The notes beneath the pieces were generated by a model. The model was not told the origin of the DNA. It searched no databases and worked only from the letters and a program-made list of their open reading frames with translations. From Obesumbacterium proteus (lineage in GTDB: Bacteria; Pseudomonadota; Gammaproteobacteria; Enterobacterales; Enterobacteriaceae), in contig NZ_CP014608.1 of assembly GCF_001586165.1 (NCBI RefSeq), positions 3,472,001-3,536,000 of the forward strand: a DNA stretch of 64,000 bases. Reading direction: 5' to 3'. Below, one piece after another: positions 43,694 through 52,660 of the stretch; the first letter of the stretch is position 1; every line of letters starts with the position of its first letter. The translations under genes and the position numbers were made by a program.

Positions 43694-44794
43694 ATGTATA
43701 AACCGCAGCACAAATACGATCTCCCCCGCATCATGTTCGGGGTTCTGTTTGTATCGTTGATGATTGTCGCCTGCCTTTGGGTGGTACAACCATTTATTCT
43801 TGGATTCGCATGGGCCAGCATGATTGTTATCGCAACTTGGCCGGTGCTAATTAAATTGCAGAGTATATTTTGGGGTAAGCGCTGGATTGCAGTGTTACTC
43901 ATGACATTATTACTGCTGCTACTTTTCATTATTCCTATTGCCCTCGTGATAGGCAGCCTAATTGATAATAGCGGCCCCGTTCTTGAGTGGGCATCGTCCG
44001 CGAAAAACTGGTCAATTCCCGATCTGCTTTGGTTAAAAAGCATTCCTGCCGTTGGGCACAAGCTGTATAACAGCTGGCATTCCATGCTAGCCGGTGGCGG
44101 CAGCATTATTATCGCCAAAATACAGCCCTACATTGGCCAAACCATCACGTGGTTTGTTGCTCAAGCCGCGCATGTCGGTTCATTCGTATTGCACTGTTCT
44201 CTAATGCTGTTATTCAGCGCGCTGCTCTATAGCCGCGGCGAAGATGTCGCTTTAGGTATTCGCCACTTTGCCATTCGCTTAGGCTCAGAACGTGGCGATG
44301 CGGCAGTCGTTCTTGCTGCTCAAGCTATTCGCGCTGTCGCGCTCGGTGTCGTCGTTACCGCGCTTGTTCAATCGGTTCTCGGCGGTATTGGTCTGGCGAT
44401 CAGCGGAATTGGCTACGCCACGCTGCTTACCGTGCTCATGTTCATTTGTTGTTTAGCACAGCTTGGGCCGTTATTAGTGTTGGTCCCTGCCATCATCTGG
44501 TTGTATTGGAGCGGTGATACTACCTGGGGGACGGTGCTACTCGTGTGGAGTTGTGTTGTGGGTACGCTGGACAACTTCCTGCGTCCTGCGCTGATTCGCA
44601 TGGGGGCTGATTTGCCGATGATACTCATTTTGTCTGGCGTTATCGGCGGCCTGTTAGCTTTCGGTATGATCGGTCTGTTTATCGGTCCGGTGGTGCTTGC
44701 CGTTTCTTATCGCTTAGTCTCTGCTTGGGTTCATGAAGCACCTGAACCGGTGAAAGACGTTGAGCAAGTCGCACGCGAATTAGATCAGCTCTAA
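43694..44794 (+). CDS. ydiK: YdiK, AI-2E family transporter
   Basis: 366-residue AI-2E/PerM-family permease with about eight membrane helices. The first pair is near residues 12-50. The conserved family region is AALGVVVTALVQSVLGGIGLA-like at about 215-235, and GTLDNFLRPALIRMGADLPMILILSG follows. E. coli YdiK (370) is nearly identical in these blocks. Despite the family name, AI-2 export has not been shown for most members. The adjacent upstream order (ydiI-ydiJ-ydiK) is as in E. coli. It ends in a strong terminator. Confidence 0.93.
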   Translation: MYKPQHKYDLPRIMFGVLFVSLMIVACLWVVQPFILGFAWASMIVIATWPVLIKLQSIFWGKRWIAVLLMTLLLLLLFIIPIALVIGSLIDNSGPVLEWASSAKNWSIPDLLWLKSIPAVGHKLYNSWHSMLAGGGSIIIAKIQPYIGQTITWFVAQAAHVGSFVLHCSLMLLFSALLYSRGEDVALGIRHFAIRLGSERGDAAVVLAAQAIRAVALGVVVTALVQSVLGGIGLAISGIGYATLLTVLMFICCLAQLGPLLVLVPAIIWLYWSGDTTWGTVLLVWSCVVGTLDNFLRPALIRMGADLPMILILSGVIGGLLAFGMIGLFIGPVVLAVSYRLVSAWVHEAPEPVKDVEQVARELDQL

Positions 44795-44820
44795 GCAGAA
44801 CCAAAACATCGATATATTAT

Positions 44821-44845
44821 AACGGGGCTAATGGCCCCGTTTTTA
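44821..44845 (+). terminator. Terminator of ydiK
   Basis: 8-bp stem AACGGGGC/GCCCCGTT, 5-base loop, then TTT. Confidence 0.88.
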
Positions 44846-45106
44846 ATTGAGATTATTCACACCCAGAACGCTTATTTTAGATAAGCAAGCGACACAATTA
44901 AGAATATCCTTAAGTTTTTTCTTAATTTAATCATAAATAAATACTTAACTTTTTTATTTATGGTTAATTATCCAACCATTAAAGATTATTCTTAAATATG
45001 CTGACAACAAACTATCGTAATAACTAAAAATGGGTTATATAATATAACCCATTCTGATTCAGATGATTCTTAAAGACGATCTAAGCCACCATACCTATCA
45101 TGTTCA

Positions 45107-45217
45107 GTAACTTAGATTGCTAAGTACCTCTAAAGGAGCCGCGTTGTTTAAGCGTAACTTCTTACCGAATTGCTGTGTGTAGTCTTTGCCCATCACCCTA
45201 TGATGGGCTTTTTTTTT
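45107..45217 (+). ncRNA. rprA: Small RNA RprA
   Basis: The 3' half reads CGAATTGCTGTGTGTAGTCT, then TTGCCCATC, and ends in a GCCCATCA/TGATGGGC terminator with ten Ts, as in E. coli RprA. The 5' half differs in sequence but keeps a hairpin (GTAACTTAG/CTAAGTAC). A -10-like TATCAT at 45096-45101 fits a start near 45107; the exact 5' end is inferred. RprA activates rpoS translation and represses csgD, under Rcs phosphorelay control. A TAAGAATCATC segment (minus strand, 45062-45072) resembles an RcsB box. In E. coli rprA also lies between ydiK and ppsA. Confidence 0.88.
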
Positions 45218-45261
45218 ATTATTTTTCCAGCAGAATAAATCATCGAAAACATCTTAAATTT

Positions 45262-45291
45262 AAAAAAAAAGCGACTGTAAATAACAGTCGC
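45262..45291 (-). terminator. Terminator of ppsA
   Basis: 8-bp stem GCGACTGT/ACAGTCGC with a 5-base loop. On the minus strand it is followed by a run of nine Ts. Confidence 0.9.
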
Positions 45292-45324
45292 TCGATTGAA
45301 GATTCGTTTAATTTATCGCCGAAT

Positions 45325-47700
45325 CTATTTTTCCGACAAATTAATCCACGTTTGAACTACCGTATCTGGATTTAAGGATAAGCTATCAATGCCTTCATCC
45401 ATCAACCGGCGGGCAAAATCTTCGTGATCTGACGGTCCTTGCCCGCAAATACCCACGTATTTCCCCTGAGCCTTAGCCGCTCTGATCGCCATAGAAAGCA
45501 GCGCCTTAACCGCTTCATTGCGCTCATCAAACAGCTCAGAAACAACACCGGAATCGCGATCCAGCCCCAGCGTAAGCTGAGTCATGTCGTTTGAGCCAAT
45601 GGAGAAGCCATCGAAATGTTCAAGGAACTGGTCAGCCAGCAGAGCATTTGATGGGATTTCACACATCATGATGACCTTAAGATCGTTCTCGCCGCGTTTA
45701 AGCCCTTCCGATGCCAGCTGCTTAACTACGGCTTCGGCCTGCGCCACGGTACGAACGAACGGGATCATCACTTCAACGTTAGTCAGCCCCATATCATTAC
45801 GCACACGTTTTACCGCTGCACATTCCAACGCGAAACAATCTTTAAAGCTATCTGCAACGTAGCGACCCGCGCCACGGAAGCCCAGCATTGGGTTCTCTTC
45901 ATGTGGCTCATAACGCTCACCGCCGACGAGATTGGCATATTCATTAGACTTAAAGTCAGACAGGCGCACGATAACGCGTTTTGGCCAGAATGCAGCCGCC
46001 AACGTCGCGATCCCTTCCGTCAAGCGACCGATGTAAAACTCAACGGGGCTGTCATAGCCTTGCATCATCTGCTTAATCTCGGCCTGAGTCTCAGCATCTT
46101 GCTGGTCGAACTCCAGCAGCGCACGCGGATGCACGCCTATCATGCGGTTGATAATGAACTCCAAGCGCGCAAGACCTACGCCCTCGTTTGGCAGGCGAGC
46201 AAAGTCAAAGGCGCGATCCGGGTTACCAATGTTCATCATGATCTTCAGCGGCAGGTCAGGCATAGTCGAAACCTGAGAACTATGCACCGTGAAGTCCAGC
46301 ATATCGCTGTAAACATAGCCGGTATCGCCTTCGGCACAGGAAACCGTGACTTTCTGACCGTCACGCAAATGTTCCGTCGCATCGCCGCAGCCCACCACCG
46401 CAGGAATACCCAGTTCACGCGCGATAATGGCCGCGTGGCAGGTACGTCCACCACGGTTGGTGACAATGGCCGATGCCTTCTTCATGATCGGTTCCCAATC
46501 GGGATCGGTCATATCCGTCACCAGCACATCACCCGGCTCAATACGGTTCATTTCACTGATATCATGGATGACTTTTACCGGACCGGCACCAATGCGATGA
46601 CCGATGGCTCGGCCTTCGGTTAGCACTTCACTATGACCCGTCAGTTGGTAGCGCTCCATCACTTGCTCATTGGAACGAACGGTTTCTGGACGCGCCTGAA
46701 CGATAAACAGCTTGCCGGTGTGCCCGTCTTTCGCCCATTCGATGTCCATTGGACGACCATAGTGTTGCTCAATCATCAGCGCCTGATGCGCCAACTGCTC
46801 CACCTCATGGTCGTTCAAACTAAAGCGGTTGCGGGCGTTGTCTTCAACATCTTCAATACGCACCTGTTTGCCGTGCTCTTGGCTTTCGGCATACACCATC
46901 CGGATTTTTTTCGAACCCATGGTACGACGCACAATCGCTGGTTTGCCTTTTTGCAGCGTCGGTTTGTGAACGTAAAACTCATCAGGGTTTACCGCCCCCT
47001 GCACCACCATTTCACCCAGACCGTAGGCTGAAGTAATGAAAACAACCTGATCGAAGCCAGACTCAGTATCAATAGTGAACATCACACCGGCGGCAGCTAA
47101 ATCAGAACGCACCATTAGTTGCACGCCCGCAGAGAGTGCAACGCCACGGTGGTCATAGCCTTGATGTACGCGATAGGAAATAGCGCGATCGTTAAACAGC
47201 GAGGCAAACACATGCTTCACCGCGACCATCACCGCGTCGATACCTTGAACGTTGAGGAAAGTTTCTTGCTGACCGGCAAATGACGCGTCAGGCATATCTT
47301 CAGCCGTCGCGGATGAACGCACGGCAAAGGATGCATCGGCATTATCTTGTGCCAGTTGTTGATAAGCACTACGAATGTCACGCTCTAATGCTGGAGTAAA
47401 TGGCGTTTCAACGACCCACTGACGGATCTGTGCGCCCGTTTTGGCCAGTTGTGTTACGTCATCAATATCTGTCTTATCCAGCAAATCATAAATGCGCTGG
47501 TTAACACCGCTTTGTTCCAGAAAATCATTGAATGCCTGTGCGGTAGTAGCAAAACCATTAGGCACCGAAACACCAAGCTCAGACAGATTGGTGATCATTT
47601 CTCCCAGAGAGGCATTCTTGCCCCCCACCCGATCAACATCGTGCATGCCGAGCTGGTTGTACCAAAGCACGTTATGCAAGTCAGGGCCATTACTAGACAT
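45325..47700 (-). CDS. ppsA: Phosphoenolpyruvate synthase PpsA
   Basis: 791-residue enzyme that converts pyruvate, ATP and water to PEP, AMP and phosphate for gluconeogenesis. The N-terminal ATP-grasp domain (VGGKNASLGEMI, SFAVRSSATAEDMPDASFAG) precedes the phosphohistidine domain, with catalytic His in NRGGRTCHAAIIAREL (about 421). The C-terminal PEP/pyruvate TIM barrel has MMCEIPSNALLAD and ICGQGPSDHEDFAR. AAGGA is 8 bases before the ATG at 47700; a frame extension of eight codons lacks a signal. Activity is controlled by PpsR, encoded divergently nearby. A Cra operator is upstream. Confidence 0.96.
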   Translation of the reverse strand: MSSNGPDLHNVLWYNQLGMHDVDRVGGKNASLGEMITNLSELGVSVPNGFATTAQAFNDFLEQSGVNQRIYDLLDKTDIDDVTQLAKTGAQIRQWVVETPFTPALERDIRSAYQQLAQDNADASFAVRSSATAEDMPDASFAGQQETFLNVQGIDAVMVAVKHVFASLFNDRAISYRVHQGYDHRGVALSAGVQLMVRSDLAAAGVMFTIDTESGFDQVVFITSAYGLGEMVVQGAVNPDEFYVHKPTLQKGKPAIVRRTMGSKKIRMVYAESQEHGKQVRIEDVEDNARNRFSLNDHEVEQLAHQALMIEQHYGRPMDIEWAKDGHTGKLFIVQARPETVRSNEQVMERYQLTGHSEVLTEGRAIGHRIGAGPVKVIHDISEMNRIEPGDVLVTDMTDPDWEPIMKKASAIVTNRGGRTCHAAIIARELGIPAVVGCGDATEHLRDGQKVTVSCAEGDTGYVYSDMLDFTVHSSQVSTMPDLPLKIMMNIGNPDRAFDFARLPNEGVGLARLEFIINRMIGVHPRALLEFDQQDAETQAEIKQMMQGYDSPVEFYIGRLTEGIATLAAAFWPKRVIVRLSDFKSNEYANLVGGERYEPHEENPMLGFRGAGRYVADSFKDCFALECAAVKRVRNDMGLTNVEVMIPFVRTVAQAEAVVKQLASEGLKRGENDLKVIMMCEIPSNALLADQFLEHFDGFSIGSNDMTQLTLGLDRDSGVVSELFDERNEAVKALLSMAIRAAKAQGKYVGICGQGPSDHEDFARRLMDEGIDSLSLNPDTVVQTWINLSEK

Positions 47701-47800
47701 CGAGACAATCCTTTTCACATTCAAAGATGGGTACAGAAAATAATTGTGGCCGTAAATCCGGCGTTTTCAGACTAGCACAATGTGGGGTTTCGCCAAGACA

Positions 47801-47816
47801 GGTGAATCGATCCACC
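47801..47816. promoter_or_regulatory. Cra (FruR) operator upstream of ppsA
   Basis: GGTGAATCGATCCACC is a near-perfect palindrome that satisfies the Cra consensus RSTGAAWCSNTHHW, about 100 bases before ppsA. Cra activates ppsA in E. coli. The rest of the 528-base gap to 48228 is AT-rich with no other feature supported. Confidence 0.75.
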
Positions 47817-48228
47817 TATTGGTGAATATCATGAATTTTCTTCAAACCGCACTTTTCTACTCAGGATGGCTGAAATCCGTCAGCAAAAAACCATAGAAAG
47901 CTGAAGGACAATCGGTTTGGTACAGGCAAACGATTTCCTTGGTTAATTAATCCATATACCAACAGATAAAACTGAAAAACCAGAGCCCAGAAGGCTTTGA
48001 ATAGCTATTAATCAATTTTAGTGTTAGTTTACTGTGTGATTAGTCAATTTCAGTAATTAAACGCATTCAATAATTTTCATCCGTGAATGAGTTCCTGACA
48101 CGTTTTTCCCTCAAACGTTATCCTTCTGGCTAATCAATCCGTCGCCAGCCGTATCTGTTTTTATCCCGTTCTATCGAGTTAGTTGTTTAAACATCACAGC
48201 AAAAGATTTTACATTTAAGGTTATTGCC

Positions 48229-48576
48229 ATGATTTTTACCGATTTAGAGCTCCAAGATATTAAACGCTGTATGGATTTATTTTTATCGAAGCGTCGTCCC
48301 GCCGAAAACCTGCGCCATGAAAATGACCTTTCATATCGAATTACGGGCCACGACATCGACATTTTTGAGCTACATGCCTCAGACGAAGGCAAAAAAACCA
48401 AAATGGTTGAACAGCCTTCTATAAAGGTGACCTATGTAGAAGACTCCAAACAATGGACCCTCTATTGGATGCGCCCTAATGCCGAATGGCATCTCTATCA
48501 AGATGATGCAGTACCCTCTTTCAGTATTGCGATGCGTATTGTCGATCGCGATGAATTTGGCTGCTTCTTCGGTTAA
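48229..48576 (+). CDS. DUF3024 domain protein
   Basis: 115-residue small soluble protein. The C-terminal half has the DUF3024 pattern (IKVTYVEDSKQWTLYWMRPN, then EWHLYQDD and a terminal EFGCFFG). AAGG precedes the ATG. It sits between ppsA (divergent) and ppsR (same strand, 118 bases downstream); E. coli lacks a gene here. No known function. It may share the upstream region with ppsA, but a regulatory link is not shown. Confidence 0.75.
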   Translation: MIFTDLELQDIKRCMDLFLSKRRPAENLRHENDLSYRITGHDIDIFELHASDEGKKTKMVEQPSIKVTYVEDSKQWTLYWMRPNAEWHLYQDDAVPSFSIAMRIVDRDEFGCFFG

Positions 48577-48694
48577 AAGCATGCCGCTAAAGCATGTTTT
48601 CGCATGCTTGCAGTTTGAAATATAAAATATGTAAATAAAATGTGAGTGCGCTAGAGTAGGAACTACGTCAGAAAAGTCCCTACAGGAGCGCGGA

Positions 48695-49516
48695 GTGGAA
48701 AGAAGCGTATTTTATATTTCAGATGGCACGGCAATTACCGCCGAAGTTCTCGGTCACGCGGTACTGTCACAATTTCCCGTCGACATCACCTCATTTACCC
48801 TACCCTTTGTAGAAACTGAAACTCGTGCAGAAGCCGTGTGCCAGCAAATTAACGATATCTATCACCGTACCGGATCACGCCCGCTGGTGTTCTATTCCAT
48901 TGTTTCGCCTAAAATTCGCGAAATTATTCACAGCAGCGAAGGATTTTGTCAGGATATCGTTCGAGCGCTGGTGGCTCCGTTGCAGGATGAGTTGGGAATG
49001 AATCCGGTTCACGTCGCCAATCTCACCCACGGTCTGACGGAACATAACCTACTAAAGTATGATGCCCGTATCGCGGCCATTGACTACACACTCGCACACG
49101 ATGATGGCATTTCTCTGCGTAATCTTGATCAGGCTCAGGTTATCTTACTCGGAGTTTCTCGCTGTGGAAAAACTCCTACCAGTCTTTACCTCGCCATGCA
49201 GTTTGGTATCCGCGCCGCGAACTACCCATTTACCGCCGATGATATGGATAACCTCCAACTACCACCTGCGATTAAAGCCCATCAGCACAAGCTTTTTGGC
49301 CTAACGATAAACCCTGACCGATTAGCCGCTATTCGCGAAGGACGCCGAGAAAACAGCCGCTATGCCTCAATGCGCCAGTGCCGATTGGAGCTAGCCGAAG
49401 TTGAAGCCTTGTATCGCAAAAATCAAATCCGCTACCTCAACACCACCAATCACTCGGTCGAAGAGATTGCTACCAAGATCCTCGATACGTTGGGGTTAAG
49501 CCGACGGATGTATTAG
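48695..49516 (+). CDS. ppsR: PEP synthase regulatory protein PpsR
   Basis: 273-residue bifunctional kinase/phosphotransferase (DUF299, E. coli YdiA). It inactivates PpsA by ADP-dependent phosphorylation of a threonine and reactivates it by phosphorolysis. The P-loop GVSRCGKTPTSLYLA is at about 153-167. A GTG start at 48695 follows AGGAG by 7 bases. It is divergent from its target ppsA, with the DUF3024 gene between them. An AACGCCGA/TCGGCGTT hairpin lies after the stop. Confidence 0.94.
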   Translation: MERSVFYISDGTAITAEVLGHAVLSQFPVDITSFTLPFVETETRAEAVCQQINDIYHRTGSRPLVFYSIVSPKIREIIHSSEGFCQDIVRALVAPLQDELGMNPVHVANLTHGLTEHNLLKYDARIAAIDYTLAHDDGISLRNLDQAQVILLGVSRCGKTPTSLYLAMQFGIRAANYPFTADDMDNLQLPPAIKAHQHKLFGLTINPDRLAAIREGRRENSRYASMRQCRLELAEVEALYRKNQIRYLNTTNHSVEEIATKILDTLGLSRRMY

Positions 49517-49740
49517 TTCATCTATCCGATTAAAAACGCCGACGTTGACTGCTCGGCGTTCATGTCTTTACTGTTCCCATCATTAAATCTGCATTAAACA
49601 ATCATTAATATACATTTAAATCAAATAGTTAATCTCAGTAGCGTAATTAATTAACTGCATACAAAGCCCATCAAGCACGATATTTTCCCCCTCACGATTT
49701 TCTACTTCCCCAATAGAGTTTCTATAAGGAACGTTGCACC

Positions 49741-51906
49741 ATGCCAATGGATACTGGTCTCTATTTTTCCTGTCAAATCGGTGCTCTACCGATTGAGACG
49801 TTTGACGTTGCCGAATTCAACTTGAGCGAAGGGTTATCCGAGCTGTTCACGCTCACCCTCACGTTGGTCAGCACATCTGATAGCATCGATATGCAGTCAC
49901 AGTTGCTACAAAGTGCCGTGTTGACCATTACCGTTGACGGCGATGTTAAGCGCATCGTCACCGGCGTCGTTACCAGCGCCGAACAGGGCGATTCCGGCTT
50001 TCGTCGCACCTATTATTATCTCACCGTCCGCCCCGCCATGTGGGTGATGACGCTTGACCAAGACAGCCGTATTTATCATCAAAAGTCCGTGCCTGACCTG
50101 CTGACCGAATTACTCAAGCAGCACTGCGTTCAGGGCAGCTGTGTGATGATGAAAGACGCCCACCCAGCGCATGAGTATGTGACACAAAAACGTGAATCAG
50201 GCTTCGAGTTCTTCACCCGTATGGCGGCCGAAGAAGGCTTTGTCTTTTGGTTTGAACCCAAAGGGTTGTGTTATAGCGACAGCTATTTAGGCATGGTAAC
50301 GGGCTGTACCCTAGCCTATAACCCGCACCCAAAAGGCGCTGTTTCTGGCGATATCATTTCTCAATGGCGCTTTGGGGCACATATGCGCCCGCAAAAAACC
50401 GTGCAAAAAGACCGTAACTATCTTAACCCTGCCGACCGCTTGCAGCTCGATGGCTGGCCTAACGGCAGTGCGCGTAAACCCACTTCTTTTTCAGTTTTTG
50501 AAAGCTATGGTCGTTTTCAAAACGACGGCGAAGCAACTCCGTTAACCAAATATCGCATTGAACAACTGCAAGCCGACAGCCGCACGGGAACCGGTCAGTC
50601 AAACTGTGCTGCCTTGATGCCGGGCGAGATATTTACGCTCACCGAACACCCCGTTGCCGCCATGAATGACAAATGGCAAATCATCACCATTGAGCATCAT
50701 GGAAAAATGCCTGAAGCGCTTGAGCAAGATAACGGCGAGCATCATCAGGGAACCACGCTAACGAATCATTTTCGCTTCATTCCGGGGAAAACCGATTGGC
50801 GCGCGCCCTACCGCTACAAACCTACCGCCGACGGTGACGAAGCGGCAACCGTGGTGGGGCCCGCGGGTGAAGAGATCTATGTGAATGAAGATGGCTGCAT
50901 TCGCGTGCATTTTCACTGGGATCGTTATAACCCAGCGGATGAAAAAGCATCGTGTTGGATACGCGTATCGCAAGGCTGGAACGGCAGCGGCTTCGGCATG
51001 ATGGCCATCCCACGCATTGGGCAAGAGGTGATCGTTTCTTACCTTAACGGCGATGTCGATCGACCTATCGTCACCGGAATGACCTACAACGCGCTCAATC
51101 ATCCCCCGTATGCCTTACCCGCCAATAAAACCAAAACGGTTTTGCGCAGTAAAACCCTGAAAGGCCAAGGCTATAACGAACTCTCTTTCGAAGATACCTC
51201 CGGCAAAGAAGAACTTTATTTACGTGCTCAAAAAGACTTCCACGCACGGGTTGAAAACGACGCGCAATGGCAAATCTTACGCGACCAGCACCACAAAATA
51301 GAACGAGACCAAATCACTGAATTAACCCGCGATCGTCACGAAATTATTCAAGGGGAAATGCGCAGTAAAATCAGCGGTGATGTTTCGCTTGAAATAGGAG
51401 CAAGTCTGCAACAGCAAATCGGCAAATCGCACATCGTGAAGGCCAGTAAAGAAATTCACTACAGCGCAGGCAGCAAAGTGGTGATCGATGCAGGAACCGA
51501 GTTAACCCTCAAAGCCGGTGGAAAATTTATCACGCTCAACCCCTCGGGCATTTATATGTCTGCGGGCGTGCACATTGGCTCAGGCTCAGCGGGAAGCGGC
51601 TCTGCACTCTCCATAAAGTCTCCCCTTGAGGCGCTGAAATTAGCCGTGCCGCCACCGCTAACGCCAGCCCAGTTAGAAACGTTTGAAGCCGAAGCGCCCT
51701 ATTGCGAAGAGTGTGAAAAATGCAAAGACGGCGGCTGTGGGTTTGGTGATGACGGCGGAACCGGCAACAGTGGAAATGATAACGGCGGCGCAGGCAACAA
51801 CTCCGGAAGCGATAAGCATAACTCCGGCCCTGATGGCTGCTTTGGAAGCTCTGGCAATAAACCACCGCCTATTGACGATATGCTAAAACCAGGAGGCTGC
51901 TGGTAA
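49741..51906 (+). CDS. vgrG: Type VI secretion VgrG spike protein (TssI)
   Basis: 721-residue trimeric T6SS spike. The gp27-like base is at residues 1 to about 365. The gp5 OB-fold starts near 373 (GPAGEEIYVNEDGCIRVHFH, SCWIRVSQGWNGSGFGMMAI, GQEVIVSYLNGDVDRPIVTG). A beta-helix needle follows (about 500-605). The C-terminal extension (about 640-721) is unusual: Gly/Asn/Ser-rich with six cysteines, beginning YCEECEKCKDGGCGFG and ending in GGCW. It is immediately followed by the adaptor gene (0-base gap). No other T6SS structural genes are in the window, so this is a remote vgrG island. Confidence 0.95.
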   Translation: MPMDTGLYFSCQIGALPIETFDVAEFNLSEGLSELFTLTLTLVSTSDSIDMQSQLLQSAVLTITVDGDVKRIVTGVVTSAEQGDSGFRRTYYYLTVRPAMWVMTLDQDSRIYHQKSVPDLLTELLKQHCVQGSCVMMKDAHPAHEYVTQKRESGFEFFTRMAAEEGFVFWFEPKGLCYSDSYLGMVTGCTLAYNPHPKGAVSGDIISQWRFGAHMRPQKTVQKDRNYLNPADRLQLDGWPNGSARKPTSFSVFESYGRFQNDGEATPLTKYRIEQLQADSRTGTGQSNCAALMPGEIFTLTEHPVAAMNDKWQIITIEHHGKMPEALEQDNGEHHQGTTLTNHFRFIPGKTDWRAPYRYKPTADGDEAATVVGPAGEEIYVNEDGCIRVHFHWDRYNPADEKASCWIRVSQGWNGSGFGMMAIPRIGQEVIVSYLNGDVDRPIVTGMTYNALNHPPYALPANKTKTVLRSKTLKGQGYNELSFEDTSGKEELYLRAQKDFHARVENDAQWQILRDQHHKIERDQITELTRDRHEIIQGEMRSKISGDVSLEIGASLQQQIGKSHIVKASKEIHYSAGSKVVIDAGTELTLKAGGKFITLNPSGIYMSAGVHIGSGSAGSGSALSIKSPLEALKLAVPPPLTPAQLETFEAEAPYCEECEKCKDGGCGFGDDGGTGNSGNDNGGAGNNSGSDKHNSGPDGCFGSSGNKPPPIDDMLKPGGCW

Positions 51907-52656
51907 ATGAATACCGAGCGTTCATCCGAAAAAGACGTGGTTAGTGTTTCGCGCTGGATAAAAAACACCGAGGCCAGCGACTCTCGACTCTATGCCATTT
52001 TGGCCAGCACCAATGGTGGCGCAGCTCTCAAGGCCTATTACGCACTGGATGGAAAACGCACACCGCAGGGTCTTTATACCGATACGCCTTATGCCAACTG
52101 GTATCCGGTTATGCCAATGCTGGTTGAGCTGTCTCCCTATAGCCCTTTTTTAACCTGGGTAGAAGAGCATGCCACTCCTGCATGGGGTTGGCTCGCACGC
52201 TCTCCGCTTCCCGAGTCGGTGATCACCCAACATCTTGCGGGGTTAACACAGGTGTTCATGCCCAATGGGCAAGCCGTGTTCTTCCGCTATTGGGACGGGC
52301 GATACTTTAGGCAACATCTCGAATTCATCGGTGATAAATGGCATACCGTCCTCCCCGTATTTTCAGACTACTGGGTGGATGGAAACACTTTCGCCTGCTC
52401 AATCGGCAGTGACGCCGATATTCCTACCTCACCGTGGTGGCATATTCCGCCAGAACTGATCGAAAGAATGTCCGCCAAAAACCCCGAACCACAGGTCAAT
52501 AATCTTCTACAAATGCTGCGCGAAGAGCATCCCATGATTTATGCGCGCTGGGCAGAACCGGTGCTGCGCCAACGTTTGAACCTGTTAATCACGCCAGAAC
52601 GTCGCCAACGTGCTGATTTTATTCAACGTATCATCACTGAACTAGAAAAGGGGTAA
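51907..52656 (+). CDS. DUF4123 T6SS effector adaptor (Tap/TEC)
   Basis: 249-residue DUF4123 protein. These cytosolic adaptors load a specific effector onto its VgrG and are not secreted. Visible: an early SRLYAILASTNGGAALKAYYAL segment, the SPYSPFLTWVEE central motif, then FFRYWDGRYFRQHL, the typical R-F-x-D/W-x-R core. The ATG begins directly after the vgrG stop codon; AGGAGG lies 12 bases upstream inside vgrG. The partner is presumably the downstream Rhs or the 380-residue protein. Confidence 0.88.
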   Translation: MNTERSSEKDVVSVSRWIKNTEASDSRLYAILASTNGGAALKAYYALDGKRTPQGLYTDTPYANWYPVMPMLVELSPYSPFLTWVEEHATPAWGWLARSPLPESVITQHLAGLTQVFMPNGQAVFFRYWDGRYFRQHLEFIGDKWHTVLPVFSDYWVDGNTFACSIGSDADIPTSPWWHIPPELIERMSAKNPEPQVNNLLQMLREEHPMIYARWAEPVLRQRLNLLITPERRQRADFIQRIITELEKG

Positions 52657-52660
52657 AACG

